A stretch of DNA of 52,659 bases from Desulfocapsaceae bacterium (GTDB taxonomy: Bacteria; Desulfobacterota; Desulfobulbia; Desulfobulbales; Desulfocapsaceae), in NCBI GenBank assembly GCA_028697885.1, contig JAQVER010000015.1, positions 1 through 52,659 of the forward strand, read 5' to 3'. The position numbers and the translations under genes were made by a program. The notes under the pieces were generated by a model that did not search any database, was not told where the DNA came from, and saw nothing but the letters and a program-made list of their open reading frames with translations. Positions 28,969 through 38,479 of this stretch are shown piece by piece (position 1 is the stretch's first letter; each line of letters begins with the position of its first letter).

Positions 28969-30156
28969 ATGACCATGATGACACGTACCACCACCTGGCT
29001 TTACATGACCGCTCGACTCTCCGCAGCCGCCCTCGGCCTCATGCTCCTTTTCCAATCCCCCCTGGCAATAGCTGCCGACAGGGCAGGTGATGAATTTCTG
29101 ACCGGCTACATTGCCTCCATCCTTGAGCGGGACCTGCTCTGGAAGAGGGACAGCTATCTTTTAAAGATAGTCAACGGGGTTGTCACGATTACCTTGTTAG
29201 AAGATGACCAGATGCGACGCGAGGCGGCCGACAAACAGTTGCGCGCTCTCGACGGGGTACAGGAGGTAACAATTGAGGCGACCAACAAGCAACTGCGCGC
29301 TATCGACGGGGTGCAGGAGGTAGCGATTGAAGTAAAGTCTACAGATACGGATATGCCGGAAGCGGTAAACAGCTTTATGGGGGTAACCGATGCAGGCAAG
29401 GTATTCCCAACGGGTGACCTGTTCCGCTCATTCATTGCCGACCCCAAACAGTCACGGTTCTTTGTCAGTCTCGATAACTTCCGATCTTTAGGAGAAGACT
29501 ACACCCTGGCGGCAGTCGGCTTCGGTGAGACCTTCGGCCTGTATCGGTTCTTCGGCACTCGCGAGGGGGACGGCCTGCAACTGAGCATACTTGCAGGCCT
29601 GTTCGCCCAATTCAATATGGACAACGAGTCCTCCGACCTTATCAACGCTGATTATACCATCGGTATTCCCGCCACCTACCGGTATGGCGACCATTCGCTC
29701 CGCCTCCGCCTTTATCATCAGAGCTCACACCTGGGGGATGAATTCCTTCTGGGCGCAAATCCTCCGAATCGGATCAACCTCAGTTACGAAGCCACCGAAC
29801 TCATCTATTCCTACGAATGGCGAGAATTCCGAGTGTACGGCGGTGGTGAGTACCTTATCCATAAGGAACCGAGTGATCTCAAGCCGCTGAGCGCCCACTG
29901 GGGGGTCGAGTATCGCGGCAGCACGCCGCTGGGGTGGAACGGCAGACCGATTGCCGGGGTGGACATAAAGAACCTGGAGGAACATGAATGGACCAACGAT
30001 ACCAGCGTCAAGATCGGCCTCGAGTTCGGTAATCCCAACCCAGGACAGCGCCGCTTGCGTCTCATGGCCGAGTGGTACAAAGGATTTGATCCGCACGGCC
30101 AGTTTTACAATAACAAGGTTGAATATTATGGCCTGGGTTTGTCTCTGGGATTCTGA
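28969..30156 (+). CDS. BON-domain / DUF1207 outer-membrane protein
   Basis: A 395-residue protein. A signal peptide (about 1-35, ending in AIA) is followed by a BON-like domain (about 40-125), then a DUF1207-type region (about 140-395) that looks like a beta-barrel: FPTGDLFRSFIADPKQSRF, FGETFGLYRFFGTREGDG, and a final aromatic residue (Phe) as in outer-membrane barrels. Inside the BON part a 17-18-residue unit is repeated in tandem (KQLRALDGVQEVTIE and KQLRAIDGVQEVAIE), an internal duplication of about 54 bp. The function is unknown. It is followed by another predicted barrel at 30242. Confidence 0.82.
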   Translation: MTMMTRTTTWLYMTARLSAAALGLMLLFQSPLAIAADRAGDEFLTGYIASILERDLLWKRDSYLLKIVNGVVTITLLEDDQMRREAADKQLRALDGVQEVTIEATNKQLRAIDGVQEVAIEVKSTDTDMPEAVNSFMGVTDAGKVFPTGDLFRSFIADPKQSRFFVSLDNFRSLGEDYTLAAVGFGETFGLYRFFGTREGDGLQLSILAGLFAQFNMDNESSDLINADYTIGIPATYRYGDHSLRLRLYHQSSHLGDEFLLGANPPNRINLSYEATELIYSYEWREFRVYGGGEYLIHKEPSDLKPLSAHWGVEYRGSTPLGWNGRPIAGVDIKNLEEHEWTNDTSVKIGLEFGNPNPGQRRLRLMAEWYKGFDPHGQFYNNKVEYYGLGLSLGF

Positions 30157-30241
30157 TGGAATTCATCTAAGACAATTGAATTTAAACGACGGCCCCATCA
30201 GGGGAGAATGGAAAAGATGCACGAAAAAGGGAAGAGAGAAC

Positions 30242-31201
30242 ATGAAGAAGAAATTGTTATTGTTAGTAGGTGTATGCCTGATTATGACGTGCGCGTCCTC
30301 GGCCTTTGCCGCCGTAACGCTCAAACGTCTGGGGGATCACCCCTTCTATCGTCCATCCATAACCTCTGAGGCAGACCTGCGGACCATGGTCAAAAATCAC
30401 AACGCTGATCTCCAGACCGGGTTTACTAAATCAGGTTACCCAGAACTGTTCCCAGATTTTATGGCCCAGTTTCCGACGGCAAAAGTTGAATTCATCCAAG
30501 TTGCTCCAGGGGAGCAACTTGGATGGATGCTCTTCCGTAAAAAGAGTTCCGGTCCGGTTTCCGTACTCAAGGATGTAACTTGGGGTGGTAAGGCGTCCTT
30601 TGATGCCTACAGTTTTTCCATAGACCAAAACGGACAGCGCTACGAATTTATTGTTCCCGCTATCTGCGGCAATTTGAGTTTAAGGAATATCAGCATAATC
30701 CCCGAACCTGTCGTTCCTGTCACTCCGGTGGTAATTGACAATAAAGACGACCAATCAAACTCTACCAAAATTGTCCAAAAAGTAACAGTGGATCAGCATA
30801 AGGGCGGACCAGTGGCCGATGTCGGTCTTGCCCATCAGTTTGATCCAGCCAGCTACGTCTTTGCCCGCGTTGGTTATGAGCTTCCATTAACTGAAAATCT
30901 CTACGCAATGGGCCTTGTCGGTGGTTTTGCCCGTATTGGTGGGTATGATGGCAGCAGCGCCTTCACGGCTGATGCCCTGTTGAATTACTATTTGACTGAG
31001 AAGATGTTCGTTGGTGCCGGCGTCGGTTTCTGGACCGGAGAGGATGACAATGTTGATCTGATTGTCAATATGGGATATCTCATCTATGAGAAACCGGGAA
31101 AGATGAAGACCTCACTCTTTGTCGAAGGACGTTGCGAAGCTGATGATCTGATTGCCAGTAAAGCTACTCGCCTGGGCGTAGGCTTGCGCTTCCAGTTTTA
31201 G
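30242..31201 (+). CDS. Predicted outer-membrane beta-barrel protein
   Basis: A 319-residue protein with signal peptide MKKKLLLLVGVCLIMTCASS. A novel N-terminal region (about 25-150) contains VTLKRLGDHPFYRPSITSE. A proline/valine linker (about 150-165) leads to a C-terminal barrel of about 130 residues. Its alternating pattern (FARVGYELPLTENLYAMG, LVGGFARIGG, VGAGVGFWTG) ends in LRFQF, with the C-terminal Phe required for BAM assembly. The barrel resembles small OmpA/opacity-type porins. The N-terminal region is unfamiliar to me. It may be cotranscribed with the DUF1207 gene 85 bp upstream. Confidence 0.75.
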   Translation: MKKKLLLLVGVCLIMTCASSAFAAVTLKRLGDHPFYRPSITSEADLRTMVKNHNADLQTGFTKSGYPELFPDFMAQFPTAKVEFIQVAPGEQLGWMLFRKKSSGPVSVLKDVTWGGKASFDAYSFSIDQNGQRYEFIVPAICGNLSLRNISIIPEPVVPVTPVVIDNKDDQSNSTKIVQKVTVDQHKGGPVADVGLAHQFDPASYVFARVGYELPLTENLYAMGLVGGFARIGGYDGSSAFTADALLNYYLTEKMFVGAGVGFWTGEDDNVDLIVNMGYLIYEKPGKMKTSLFVEGRCEADDLIASKATRLGVGLRFQF

Positions 31202-31235
31202 GCAAGAGAGAAGAACAAAAGGAAACATATTATCC

Positions 31236-31281
31236 AAAGAATGACCCATCCCGTGCAAACGGGATGGGTCATTCTTTTTGA
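31236..31281 (+). terminator. Strong rho-independent terminator
   Basis: A perfect 19-bp stem (31236-31254 and 31259-31277) with a GCAA loop, then a T-run. It ends the barrel gene transcript. The A's on the left flank also allow use on the minus strand, where the sigma-54 activator gene comes to its end. Confidence 0.93.
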
Positions 31282-31350
31282 TCCGGCATTGACTGACGGA
31301 TTTTTACAGCGACACACGCCGCTCACGCCTTGAACATTGAAGATGGAAAT

Positions 31351-32871
31351 CTATGGTTTCTGGATATTGAGTTTAACCATGCGGGCACGCAGGGTGCTAC
31401 GGTCAAGGTCAAGGATTTCAGCAGCACTGTTTTTTCCGCTTACTTTCCACTTAGTCTGCTCAAGCACCTGCTGGATATAGTCTCGCTCAACCGCCTCCAG
31501 AGACTTAGTACTTGTAGATAAGTCATGGAGCGGTTTTTTGAGTTCATCGACCAGACGCAACTTGGGGCCCGACGAGTTGATCACCGCCCGTTCCAGGACA
31601 TTTTCCAGCTCCCGGACATTTCCAGGCCAGGGATAATCCTGTAAGCACTCCATTACGGTCACCGGAATGATGTCAATGGTCTTGCCCAAGCGCCTGGCAA
31701 TCTTTTTGACGAAAGAATCGACAAGAAGAGGGATGTCATCCATGCGCTCCCGGAGCGGCGGCATGGTAATCGGAAAAATATTTAACCGGTACCAGAGGTC
31801 TTCACGGAAACGGCCCTTGCTGACCTCCTCTTCCAGATTACGATTGGTGGCGGCGACAATTCGGGTATCCACTTTTATGGTGTGGGAGCTGCCCAACCGC
31901 TCAAACTCGCCTTCCTGAAGCACTCTGAGCAGCTTTGCCTGCAGCTCCAGCGGTAATTCGCCGATTTCATCCAGAAACAGGGTCGCGCCGTTGGCGACCT
32001 CAAACCGTCCAAGATGTCGGGACTGAGAACCGGTGAAGGCCCCTTTTTCATGACCGAACAGTTCGCTTTCGATGAGGTTGGCGGAAAGGGAGGCGCAATT
32101 CACCTTTACCAGGGTCCGGCCCTTGCGCAGGCTCAAGTCGTGAATAGCCCGGGCGGCCAGCTCTTTGCCGGTTCCGGTCTCACCAAGAATCAGGACGGTG
32201 GTATCGCTTGCGGCAATCTGTTCAACCTTATAGAGCACGTATTTCAGGCTATCACTTTGACCGATGATATTCTTATGGTTGTATTCCAGTTTGATCTCTT
32301 CTTGCAGATAGGCCCGTTCCGCTTCCAGCTGTTCTTTTAACTGTATCGTTTCGGCAAGGGAGGACTCAGCCCTTTCTTTTCTTTTTTCCGCCTCATCCCT
32401 GGCGACGACCAGTTCGGCCGTACGCTTGGCCACCTCGAGTTCAAGAAAGCTATTCTGATCCCGCAACGATTCGGCCAGGGCCTTCAGGGCCAGATGGCTC
32501 TTGATGCGCGCCTTGACGATGGGCGGGCTGATCGGCTTGATGATGTAGTCGACCGCGCCGAGTTCCAACCCTTTCTGCTCGTCCTCCATATCAGACCTGG
32601 CGGTGAGAAAGATCACCGGAATATCTGCAGTGGCAGGGTCACCCTTGAGTCGCCGGCACACCTCGTAACCATCCATGCCGGGCATCATGATGTCGAGCAG
32701 GATCAGGTCCGGGGGCGAGTCTGAGGCTGCGATCTGCAGCGCCTTCTCGCCATTGTTGGCAACCTTCACCTTATAGTCGTCCTTGAGCAGACCGCTCATC
32801 AGGGTCAGGTTTTCCGGCGTGTCGTCGACGACCAGGAGCGTCGCCCTTTCGGTGAAATCAAGTTTATCCAT
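31351..32871 (-). CDS. Response-regulator / sigma-54 activator (NtrC-type)
   Basis: A 506-residue enhancer-binding regulator. The receiver domain (about 10-125) has DD, the phosphorylation Asp in LILLDIMMPGMDG and Lys in IIKPIS. A coiled coil spans about 130-200. The AAA+ sigma-54 activator domain (about 210-440) has Walker A GETGTGKE, the sigma-54 contact loop GAFTGS (Ala of the usual GAFTGA replaced by Ser), Walker B TLFLDEIGELP and an arginine finger region. The C-terminal Fis-type helix-turn-helix includes SAAEILDLDRSTLRARM. It starts 2 bp after the hybrid kinase gene, so the pair form a two-component system. It is the natural candidate to bind the palindrome pairs at 27.3, 43.4 and 50.3 kb. 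Confidence 0.95.
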   Translation of the reverse strand: MDKLDFTERATLLVVDDTPENLTLMSGLLKDDYKVKVANNGEKALQIAASDSPPDLILLDIMMPGMDGYEVCRRLKGDPATADIPVIFLTARSDMEDEQKGLELGAVDYIIKPISPPIVKARIKSHLALKALAESLRDQNSFLELEVAKRTAELVVARDEAEKRKERAESSLAETIQLKEQLEAERAYLQEEIKLEYNHKNIIGQSDSLKYVLYKVEQIAASDTTVLILGETGTGKELAARAIHDLSLRKGRTLVKVNCASLSANLIESELFGHEKGAFTGSQSRHLGRFEVANGATLFLDEIGELPLELQAKLLRVLQEGEFERLGSSHTIKVDTRIVAATNRNLEEEVSKGRFREDLWYRLNIFPITMPPLRERMDDIPLLVDSFVKKIARRLGKTIDIIPVTVMECLQDYPWPGNVRELENVLERAVINSSGPKLRLVDELKKPLHDLSTSTKSLEAVERDYIQQVLEQTKWKVSGKNSAAEILDLDRSTLRARMVKLNIQKP

Positions 32872-32873
32872 AA

Positions 32874-35800
32874 TCAGGCAGATATCCCGGTGGCAGCCCT
32901 CAGCGCTGCGAGCGCCGCCTCGAAGTCAAATGTTCGCATATTGTCATCAATCTGGCGATAGTGGTTAGGGAAGGCCTTGTCTAGCAGCTCCGCATTCGCA
33001 GCCAGCACATCAACCGCCTCCGCGTCATCATCGACCAACATTGCCTCCAGCTTGGCACAGACAGCCTTGAGTTGTTCCGGGAAGACCGTGACCGGGGTCT
33101 TGACCCCTTCCTCCGGCAGCTGCAGTTCCAGTTGGGCGATAAGATCTGCAAGCACCATCTTCAATTCGTCGAGGTGGGCATCGATCTCCACACGCGGACT
33201 CCGTTGCCTGATCACGCCCTCAATCTTTTCCGCCATTTGCTGCAGGGCGATGGCGCCGATGGTACCGGAAACGCCCTTGAGCGTATGGGCAAGCCGCTCC
33301 GCAGTATTCCAGGAATCACCATCCAACGCTTTAAGAATTTCCGTCACGACGGATTTCTGTCCGGCTACGAACATGCGCAGCATTGAGAGATAGAGCGGCT
33401 TCTTGCCGAGCACCCGGCGCAGGCCGTCGGCCATGTCAAGCCCCGCGATGCCGGACGGCAGGTCGACATCGACCACCACCTGCGGCTCCACATCGACGGC
33501 TGCCGATTGTCGCGGCTTGATCCATTTCAGCAGCGCCGTCCACAAGACTTCGGGCTCGATCGGCTTAGCCACGTGATCGTTCATGCCCGCCGCTATGCAG
33601 CGGTCGCGGTCGCCCTGCATGACATTGGCGGTCATCGCCACCACCGGAAGATCCCTGAGGCGCACCTCCTTGCGGATCTCCTGGGTGGCCGTCACACCGT
33701 CCATCACCGGCATCTGCATGTCCATCAGCACGAGGTCGTAATCGGCAGCCCTGACCTTATTCAGGGCGATCTGGCCGTTCTCGGCCAGATCGACAATGAA
33801 GCCGGCATCGCGCAGCAGTTCGGTTGCCACCTCCTGATTGAGATCGTTGTCCTCCACCAGCAGGATACGGGCGCCCTGGATGGTGATGAGTTGTGCAAAG
33901 GTGTCGGTAGGCGCATCCCCGGAGGTGCGCACACCTTCGTCGACACCCCCCATAATACGTTGCACGCTGTCAAAGAGCACCGAGGGACTGACCGGTTTGA
34001 ACAGCACATCCCCGATGTCTACTCCCTCCGCGGCCCGTATAACTTCCTCGCGCCCGAAAGCGGTCACCATGATCATGTGCGGCATGCGGCTGAGCGGCAG
34101 CTCCCTGAGCCGTCTGGCCGTCTCGTTGCCATCCATGCCCGGCATTTTCCAGTCGAGAAAGACGATCTCGTAGGGCAGGCCCTGCGCCTCGGCACGATCC
34201 ACTGCGCCAATGGCCGCCTGGCCCGACTCGACCTGATCGACCATGAAGCTCATTCTGCCCAGCAAGTCACCCAGCATCTGACGGGCGTTCTCGTTGTCGT
34301 CCACCACCAGCACGCGCTTGCCCTGCATGTCGGTCGACAGCGCCAGCTGGCACGACTGGCCCGAGCCCTTGCGGAGGCGCGATGTGAACCAGAAGGTGCT
34401 TCCCTTGCCGGGTTCGCTGCTGACTCCCACCTCTCCACCCATCATCTCGGCCAGCCTCTTGGAAATGGCCAGCCCGAGACCGGTGCCGCCGAATTCGCGA
34501 GTGGTTGAGGCGTCGGACTGTGAAAATCGCTGGAACAAGCGTCCCATCTGCTCCTCCGTCAGACCGGTGCCTGTATCGCGCACGGCACAGTAGAGCAGCA
34601 CATCCTCCACGGTCTCCTCCTGGAGGCGGATAACAATGTCGATCTCGCCGTGCTCGGTGAACTTGACGGCATTATTGCAGTAATTGATCAAAACCTGCCC
34701 CATCCGCAACGGATCTCCGATCAGGTAAGGCGGCACGTTCTTGTCTATATCGAAGACCAGTTCCAGCTCCTTGGCAAAGGTCTTCTCGCCGATCAGGTTG
34801 GCCACATTGTCGAGCATCTTCTCCAGCTGAAACTCGGTATCTTCAATGGTCAGCTTGCCCACCTCGATCTTCGAAAAATCGAGGATATCGTTGATGATGC
34901 TGAGCAGATGCCGGCTGGAGCCCTTGATCTTCTTGATGTAGTCGCGCTGACGCGGCGTCAGCTCGGTCTTCAGCGCCAGATGAGACATGCCGATAATGGC
35001 GTTCATGGGGGTGCGGATCTCGTGGCTCATGTTGGAGAGGAAATCCGATTTGGCGAGGTTGGCTTGTTCAGCCACGGCCTTGGCCTTCTCCAACTCGGCG
35101 GTCTTTTCCTCCAGCACCTGATCCAGGAATTTGCGCTCCGTGACATCACGTGCCGCAGCGAACACGCCTTGCAATCTCCTGTCCCGATCGTAGAAGGTGG
35201 TGGCATTCAAGGAGACCACGGTCTCCTTCCCGTCCCTGGTGCGCGCGGTGAGTTCGTAATTGGTGACCTTTTTTTCGCTCAGCACCAGTTTGATGCCTGC
35301 CTCGGCCCGTTCAGGATCAGTGAAGTATTTTTTGAACGGCGCGCCGATCAATTCGTCGCGCGTGCAATCGGTGAGCTCCTCCATCTGTTTGTTGACGTCG
35401 GTGATAATACCGGCAGGATCGGTGGTCATCAGCGCATCGATATTGGCTTCAAACAGGGAGCGCGTATAGAACTGATGATCACGTAAGCGCTGGCCGAGCT
35501 GCTTCTGTTCCGCCTCGATCCTTTTGCGGGCCGTGTTGTCCGTGCCGATCAAGAGATATCCGATGATGGCGTCCTGCTCGTCGCGCAGGGCCGTGACCGA
35601 CACGACTGCCGGAAAACGGCTGCCATCCTTGCGGATATAGGTCAACTCGTAGATGTCCTCAATACCGCGTGAAGCCTTGAAAACCAGGGCCTCGAAGCCG
35701 GGGGTGATCGGGGTTTCGAGTTCGACGCTGAGCGCTTCAGCGCGGGCAATCAGCTCCTGTGGATCGGAAATATCGGCCGGAGTGATCGTGTTCATCACTT

Positions 35801-37238
35801 CGTCGGCAGTATAGCCCAGCATGCGCTCGGCGCCGACGTTGAAGATCTGGATGACGCCCTTGGCGTCAGTGGCGATACTCGAGAAATTGGCGCTTTTGAA
35901 AATCGCGTCCTGCAGGGCTTCCGCCTGCCTGCGCAGGGTGATATCACGCAAAATGCCGGTGAAGTAACGCTCGCCGGCCAGCCACATTTCGCTTACCGCT
36001 ATCTCCAACGGGAAGGTGCTGCCATCCCTGCGCCGGCCGACGACTTCTCGGCCTAGGCCAAGAGCGCGGTCCTCTTTGCTGGCACTGTAATACTCGAGCG
36101 AACCATTGCGCCGGTCTTGATCAAGTTCGGGGATCAGCACACTGAAGGCCTGTCCGATAAGTTCTGCACCAGCATAACCAAACATGCGTTCAACGGCGGG
36201 GTTGACCGTCTCAACGATGCCACCATGGGCATGGAGGGTGACAATACCGTCCACCACGGTATTCAGAATCGTCTGGATCAGTGTCGTATTATCGCGCAAG
36301 GCCTGCAGGGCTGCATATTCTCCGGTAACATCGCGGAACACCAGCACAGCGCCGACCACCTGGTCCTCGCGGTCACGAATCGGCGCGCAACTGTCGGCAA
36401 TATCGCACTCGCTCCCATCGCGGGCAATGAGCACTGTGTGGTTGGCCAGGCCCAGTATCGTGCCCTGAGCCAGGGTATCCGTGACGGGGATAGTGGCGGG
36501 CAGGCGGGTTTCTTTGTTAATGATGGAAAAAATTTCGTCTATCGGGCGGCCGCTGGCCTGGGCCTGCATCCAACCGGTGAGCTTTTCGGCCAGGGGATTG
36601 AGGAGTGTCACCCGTGCTTCACCATCGGTGGCTATTACTGCATCACCAATGGAGTTGAGCGTCACAGCCAGCTTTTCCTCGCTCTCCCGCAAGGTGATAT
36701 TGGCCTGCTGCAGTTGTTTATTGGTCTCCTCCTGAATCTCAAGCAGATGCTGGCGCTCTGCTTCGACTTGCTTGCGCGCGGTGTTATCGGTGCCGATCAG
36801 CAGATAGCCGATGATGGCGGCCTTCTTGTCGCGCAGCGCCGTGACCGACACGACTGCCGGAAAGCGGCTGCCATCCTTGCGGATATAGGTCAGCTCATAG
36901 ATGTCCTCAATGCCGCGTGAGGCCTTGAATACCAAAGCCTCGAAGCCCGGCGTAATTGTGGTTGCGAGCTCGACGCTGAGCGCCTCGGCACGCGCGATCA
37001 CTTCCTGCGGATCAGAAATATCGGCCGGCGTGATCTTGTTCAGCACTTCCTCGGCAGTGTAGCCCAGCATGCGCTCGGCGCCGACGTTGAAGACCTGAAT
37101 GACGCCCTGGGCGTCAGTGGCAATACTCGAGAAATTGGCGCTGTTGATAATCGCGTCCTGCAGTGCTCCCGCCTTGAGCAGCGCCTTTTCAGACTGCTTG
37201 CGTGCGCTGTTGAGAGGACGTTTTTTTGTGTCATTCAT
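32874..37238 (-). CDS. Hybrid sensor histidine kinase, five PAS domains, two receivers and Hpt
   Basis: A protein of about 1,454 residues with no membrane helix. PAS domains lie at roughly 25-160, 185-310, 315-435, 440-575 and 580-705. HisKA has the phospho-His in MSHEIRTPM (about 738). HATPase has NAVKFT and GTGLGLAIS. Receiver 1 is near 980-1100 ([11 protein letters not shown]), receiver 2 near 1120-1240 ([11 protein letters not shown]), and an Hpt domain near 1285-1370 has [10 protein letters not shown]. This is an internal His-Asp-Asp-His relay ending, presumably, on the sigma-54 activator encoded 2 bp downstream. PAS 1 and PAS 4 are near-copies. I used the ATG at 37238; a GTG at 37253 is possible. 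The gene looks more GC-rich than the core genes, which fits transfer. Confidence 0.92.
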   Translation of the reverse strand: MNDTKKRPLNSARKQSEKALLKAGALQDAIINSANFSSIATDAQGVIQVFNVGAERMLGYTAEEVLNKITPADISDPQEVIARAEALSVELATTITPGFEALVFKASRGIEDIYELTYIRKDGSRFPAVVSVTALRDKKAAIIGYLLIGTDNTARKQVEAERQHLLEIQEETNKQLQQANITLRESEEKLAVTLNSIGDAVIATDGEARVTLLNPLAEKLTGWMQAQASGRPIDEIFSIINKETRLPATIPVTDTLAQGTILGLANHTVLIARDGSECDIADSCAPIRDREDQVVGAVLVFRDVTGEYAALQALRDNTTLIQTILNTVVDGIVTLHAHGGIVETVNPAVERMFGYAGAELIGQAFSVLIPELDQDRRNGSLEYYSASKEDRALGLGREVVGRRRDGSTFPLEIAVSEMWLAGERYFTGILRDITLRRQAEALQDAIFKSANFSSIATDAKGVIQIFNVGAERMLGYTADEVMNTITPADISDPQELIARAEALSVELETPITPGFEALVFKASRGIEDIYELTYIRKDGSRFPAVVSVTALRDEQDAIIGYLLIGTDNTARKRIEAEQKQLGQRLRDHQFYTRSLFEANIDALMTTDPAGIITDVNKQMEELTDCTRDELIGAPFKKYFTDPERAEAGIKLVLSEKKVTNYELTARTRDGKETVVSLNATTFYDRDRRLQGVFAAARDVTERKFLDQVLEEKTAELEKAKAVAEQANLAKSDFLSNMSHEIRTPMNAIIGMSHLALKTELTPRQRDYIKKIKGSSRHLLSIINDILDFSKIEVGKLTIEDTEFQLEKMLDNVANLIGEKTFAKELELVFDIDKNVPPYLIGDPLRMGQVLINYCNNAVKFTEHGEIDIVIRLQEETVEDVLLYCAVRDTGTGLTEEQMGRLFQRFSQSDASTTREFGGTGLGLAISKRLAEMMGGEVGVSSEPGKGSTFWFTSRLRKGSGQSCQLALSTDMQGKRVLVVDDNENARQMLGDLLGRMSFMVDQVESGQAAIGAVDRAEAQGLPYEIVFLDWKMPGMDGNETARRLRELPLSRMPHMIMVTAFGREEVIRAAEGVDIGDVLFKPVSPSVLFDSVQRIMGGVDEGVRTSGDAPTDTFAQLITIQGARILLVEDNDLNQEVATELLRDAGFIVDLAENGQIALNKVRAADYDLVLMDMQMPVMDGVTATQEIRKEVRLRDLPVVAMTANVMQGDRDRCIAAGMNDHVAKPIEPEVLWTALLKWIKPRQSAAVDVEPQVVVDVDLPSGIAGLDMADGLRRVLGKKPLYLSMLRMFVAGQKSVVTEILKALDGDSWNTAERLAHTLKGVSGTIGAIALQQMAEKIEGVIRQRSPRVEIDAHLDELKMVLADLIAQLELQLPEEGVKTPVTVFPEQLKAVCAKLEAMLVDDDAEAVDVLAANAELLDKAFPNHYRQIDDNMRTFDFEAALAALRAATGISA
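35523..35930 (-). repeat. PAS-module duplication, copy A (direct repeat with 36771-37178)
   Basis: About 405 bp inside the kinase gene, encoding PAS 4 ([18 protein letters not shown] to [13 protein letters not shown]). Nucleotide and protein sequence closely match 36771-37178, which encodes PAS 1 with only scattered substitutions. Confidence 0.9.
36771..37178 (-). repeat. PAS-module duplication, copy B
   Basis: Direct repeat partner of 35523-35930, same orientation, 1,248 bp away. It encodes PAS 1. Recombination between the copies would remove PAS domains 1-3 in frame. Confidence 0.9.
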
Positions 37239-37583
37239 GGGGAAGGCCTGCACTGGAATGTGATCAATTTATGGACAAACTTCAAAAAGCAAACAAGACA
37301 GTAGATGACCGTGCAGATACCTTGATGGATTTATGGTCAGCAGGCACGCCGCATTTTCAACGATCATACAGTGTTTCTAACTTCTTCGCTCATTTCTTCT
37401 CGTTCCTTATGACAGCGCACAGCCTAAACTCCAGTCTTAAAAAAAAGACTCACTCTCGGCTTTACTGTTTTGAACTCACAGGCCATTATTAGGTTCACCG
37501 ATCATGTTTCAGGTGAGGTGGTATGATAGAAATGAACCCTTTCTCTAAGAGTGGATCCCCCCACACACACAAGGAGGTGTTCA
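37239..37583. other. Intergenic region between kinase gene and transposase relic
   Basis: About 345 bp, without a convincing gene. It must contain the kinase-activator promoter. I saw no sigma-54 -24/-12 sequence and no copy of the palindrome pair, so the regulators do not appear to be under the same control as their proposed targets. Confidence 0.45.
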
Positions 37584-37817
37584 ATGACAAAGAAGAGGAA
37601 GAACTTTGCACAGGAATTTAGGGATTCGGCAGTCAAGCTGACCACTGAGATGATGCTCGTAAGCTTGGGGTTAATGAGAGTGTTTTTGGTCGGTGGAAGT
37701 GCGAGGCAGGTGCAGATAGTGGCGGTCTGTCTCTTCCCGCTCTACTCAACGGCAAGACGATGTTCAGGCAGAGCAGGAGAAAGGCTAAAGAAAGAAGATT
37801 CGCTGCCTCACCAGTAG
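37584..37817 (+). mobile_element. IS3-type transposase OrfA remnant
   Basis: An AGGAGG sequence and an ATG at 37584 open a frame beginning MTKKRKNFAQEFRDSAVKL, the N-terminus of IS3-family OrfA (a helix-turn-helix protein). The helix-turn-helix continuation appears in another frame (LGVNESVFGRWKCEA). The leucine-zipper end, GERLKKEDSLPHQ, appears in the first frame again. At least two frameshifts separate the parts, and no OrfB follows. It is a dead insertion-sequence fragment. No terminal repeats could be defined. Confidence 0.75.
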
Positions 37818-37958
37818 ATATCTCATTTTCAATCACCAATTGCTGAACCAAGTGTCCGTGAAAACAGGCGTTCAGACATGTTTTCACCGTGTATTTTTTT
37901 ACAGGTTATGGTTCAGCCGGATACCGAAATATGAAGAACCCACCTCCGGCTGAATATT

Positions 37959-38479
37959 TCACCCTTTGTACGGCCGGGTAAAGAGATAGCTGCTCACGAT
38001 ACCGATGGCCGCTCCACCTATCACGTCGATCGGATAATGCTGATCTGCCTCAATGCGGCTGTAAGAAACAAATGTTGCAAGAGCGTAAGCTGGCAAGCCA
38101 TACTCCCATCCGTAACGCTTGAATAGGAACTCAGCGGAGGTGAAGGACATCGTAGCGTGCCCAGACGGGAATGATTGGTTCTCACCATTAGGGCGCTTCT
38201 TATCGATGGCGAATTTAAGGGCAAAAGTCGTGCCCATGGCAAGGGCTGCTGACTTAGTAAAGTGCCCTGGCCATCCTTAAGGCCGATGGTCAGGCCAACT
38301 GCGGCGGAAGGTAAGGCAACCACTAAAATGTCACCCGCCACCTCAATACCATCGTTCGCTTGCACGTCGTCGATACCTGCCATGAGGCCAAAGAGCATGA
38401 CAAACAGCGCAATGTTAATCCGCAGAATACGATGTTGCATTCCTTGCTCCATTGCGCTTAATTCATCGAACCGGATCAT
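37959..38479 (-). pseudogene. PAP2-superfamily phosphatase with one frameshift
   Basis: Reads as one gene broken by a single frameshift near 38255-38270. The N-terminal frame (from the ATG at 38479) has a signal/hydrophobic segment RILRINIALFVMLFGLMAG and ends at GLKDGQG. The other frame continues FTKSAALAMGTTFALKF and holds all three phosphatase motifs: KFAIDKKRP, FPSGHAT and SRIEADQHYPIDVIGG. Such enzymes dephosphorylate phosphatidic acid, undecaprenyl pyrophosphate or lipid A. The ATG overlaps the DUF3943 stop as ATGA, indicating an operon. The perfect motifs suggest a very recent break or a sequencing error. Confidence 0.75.

Noticed and set aside
29984..30241. N-terminal extension of the barrel protein gene at 30242
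   Set aside because: The extension overlaps the DUF1207 gene in another frame and has no signal peptide. The ATG at 30242 begins a clear signal peptide.
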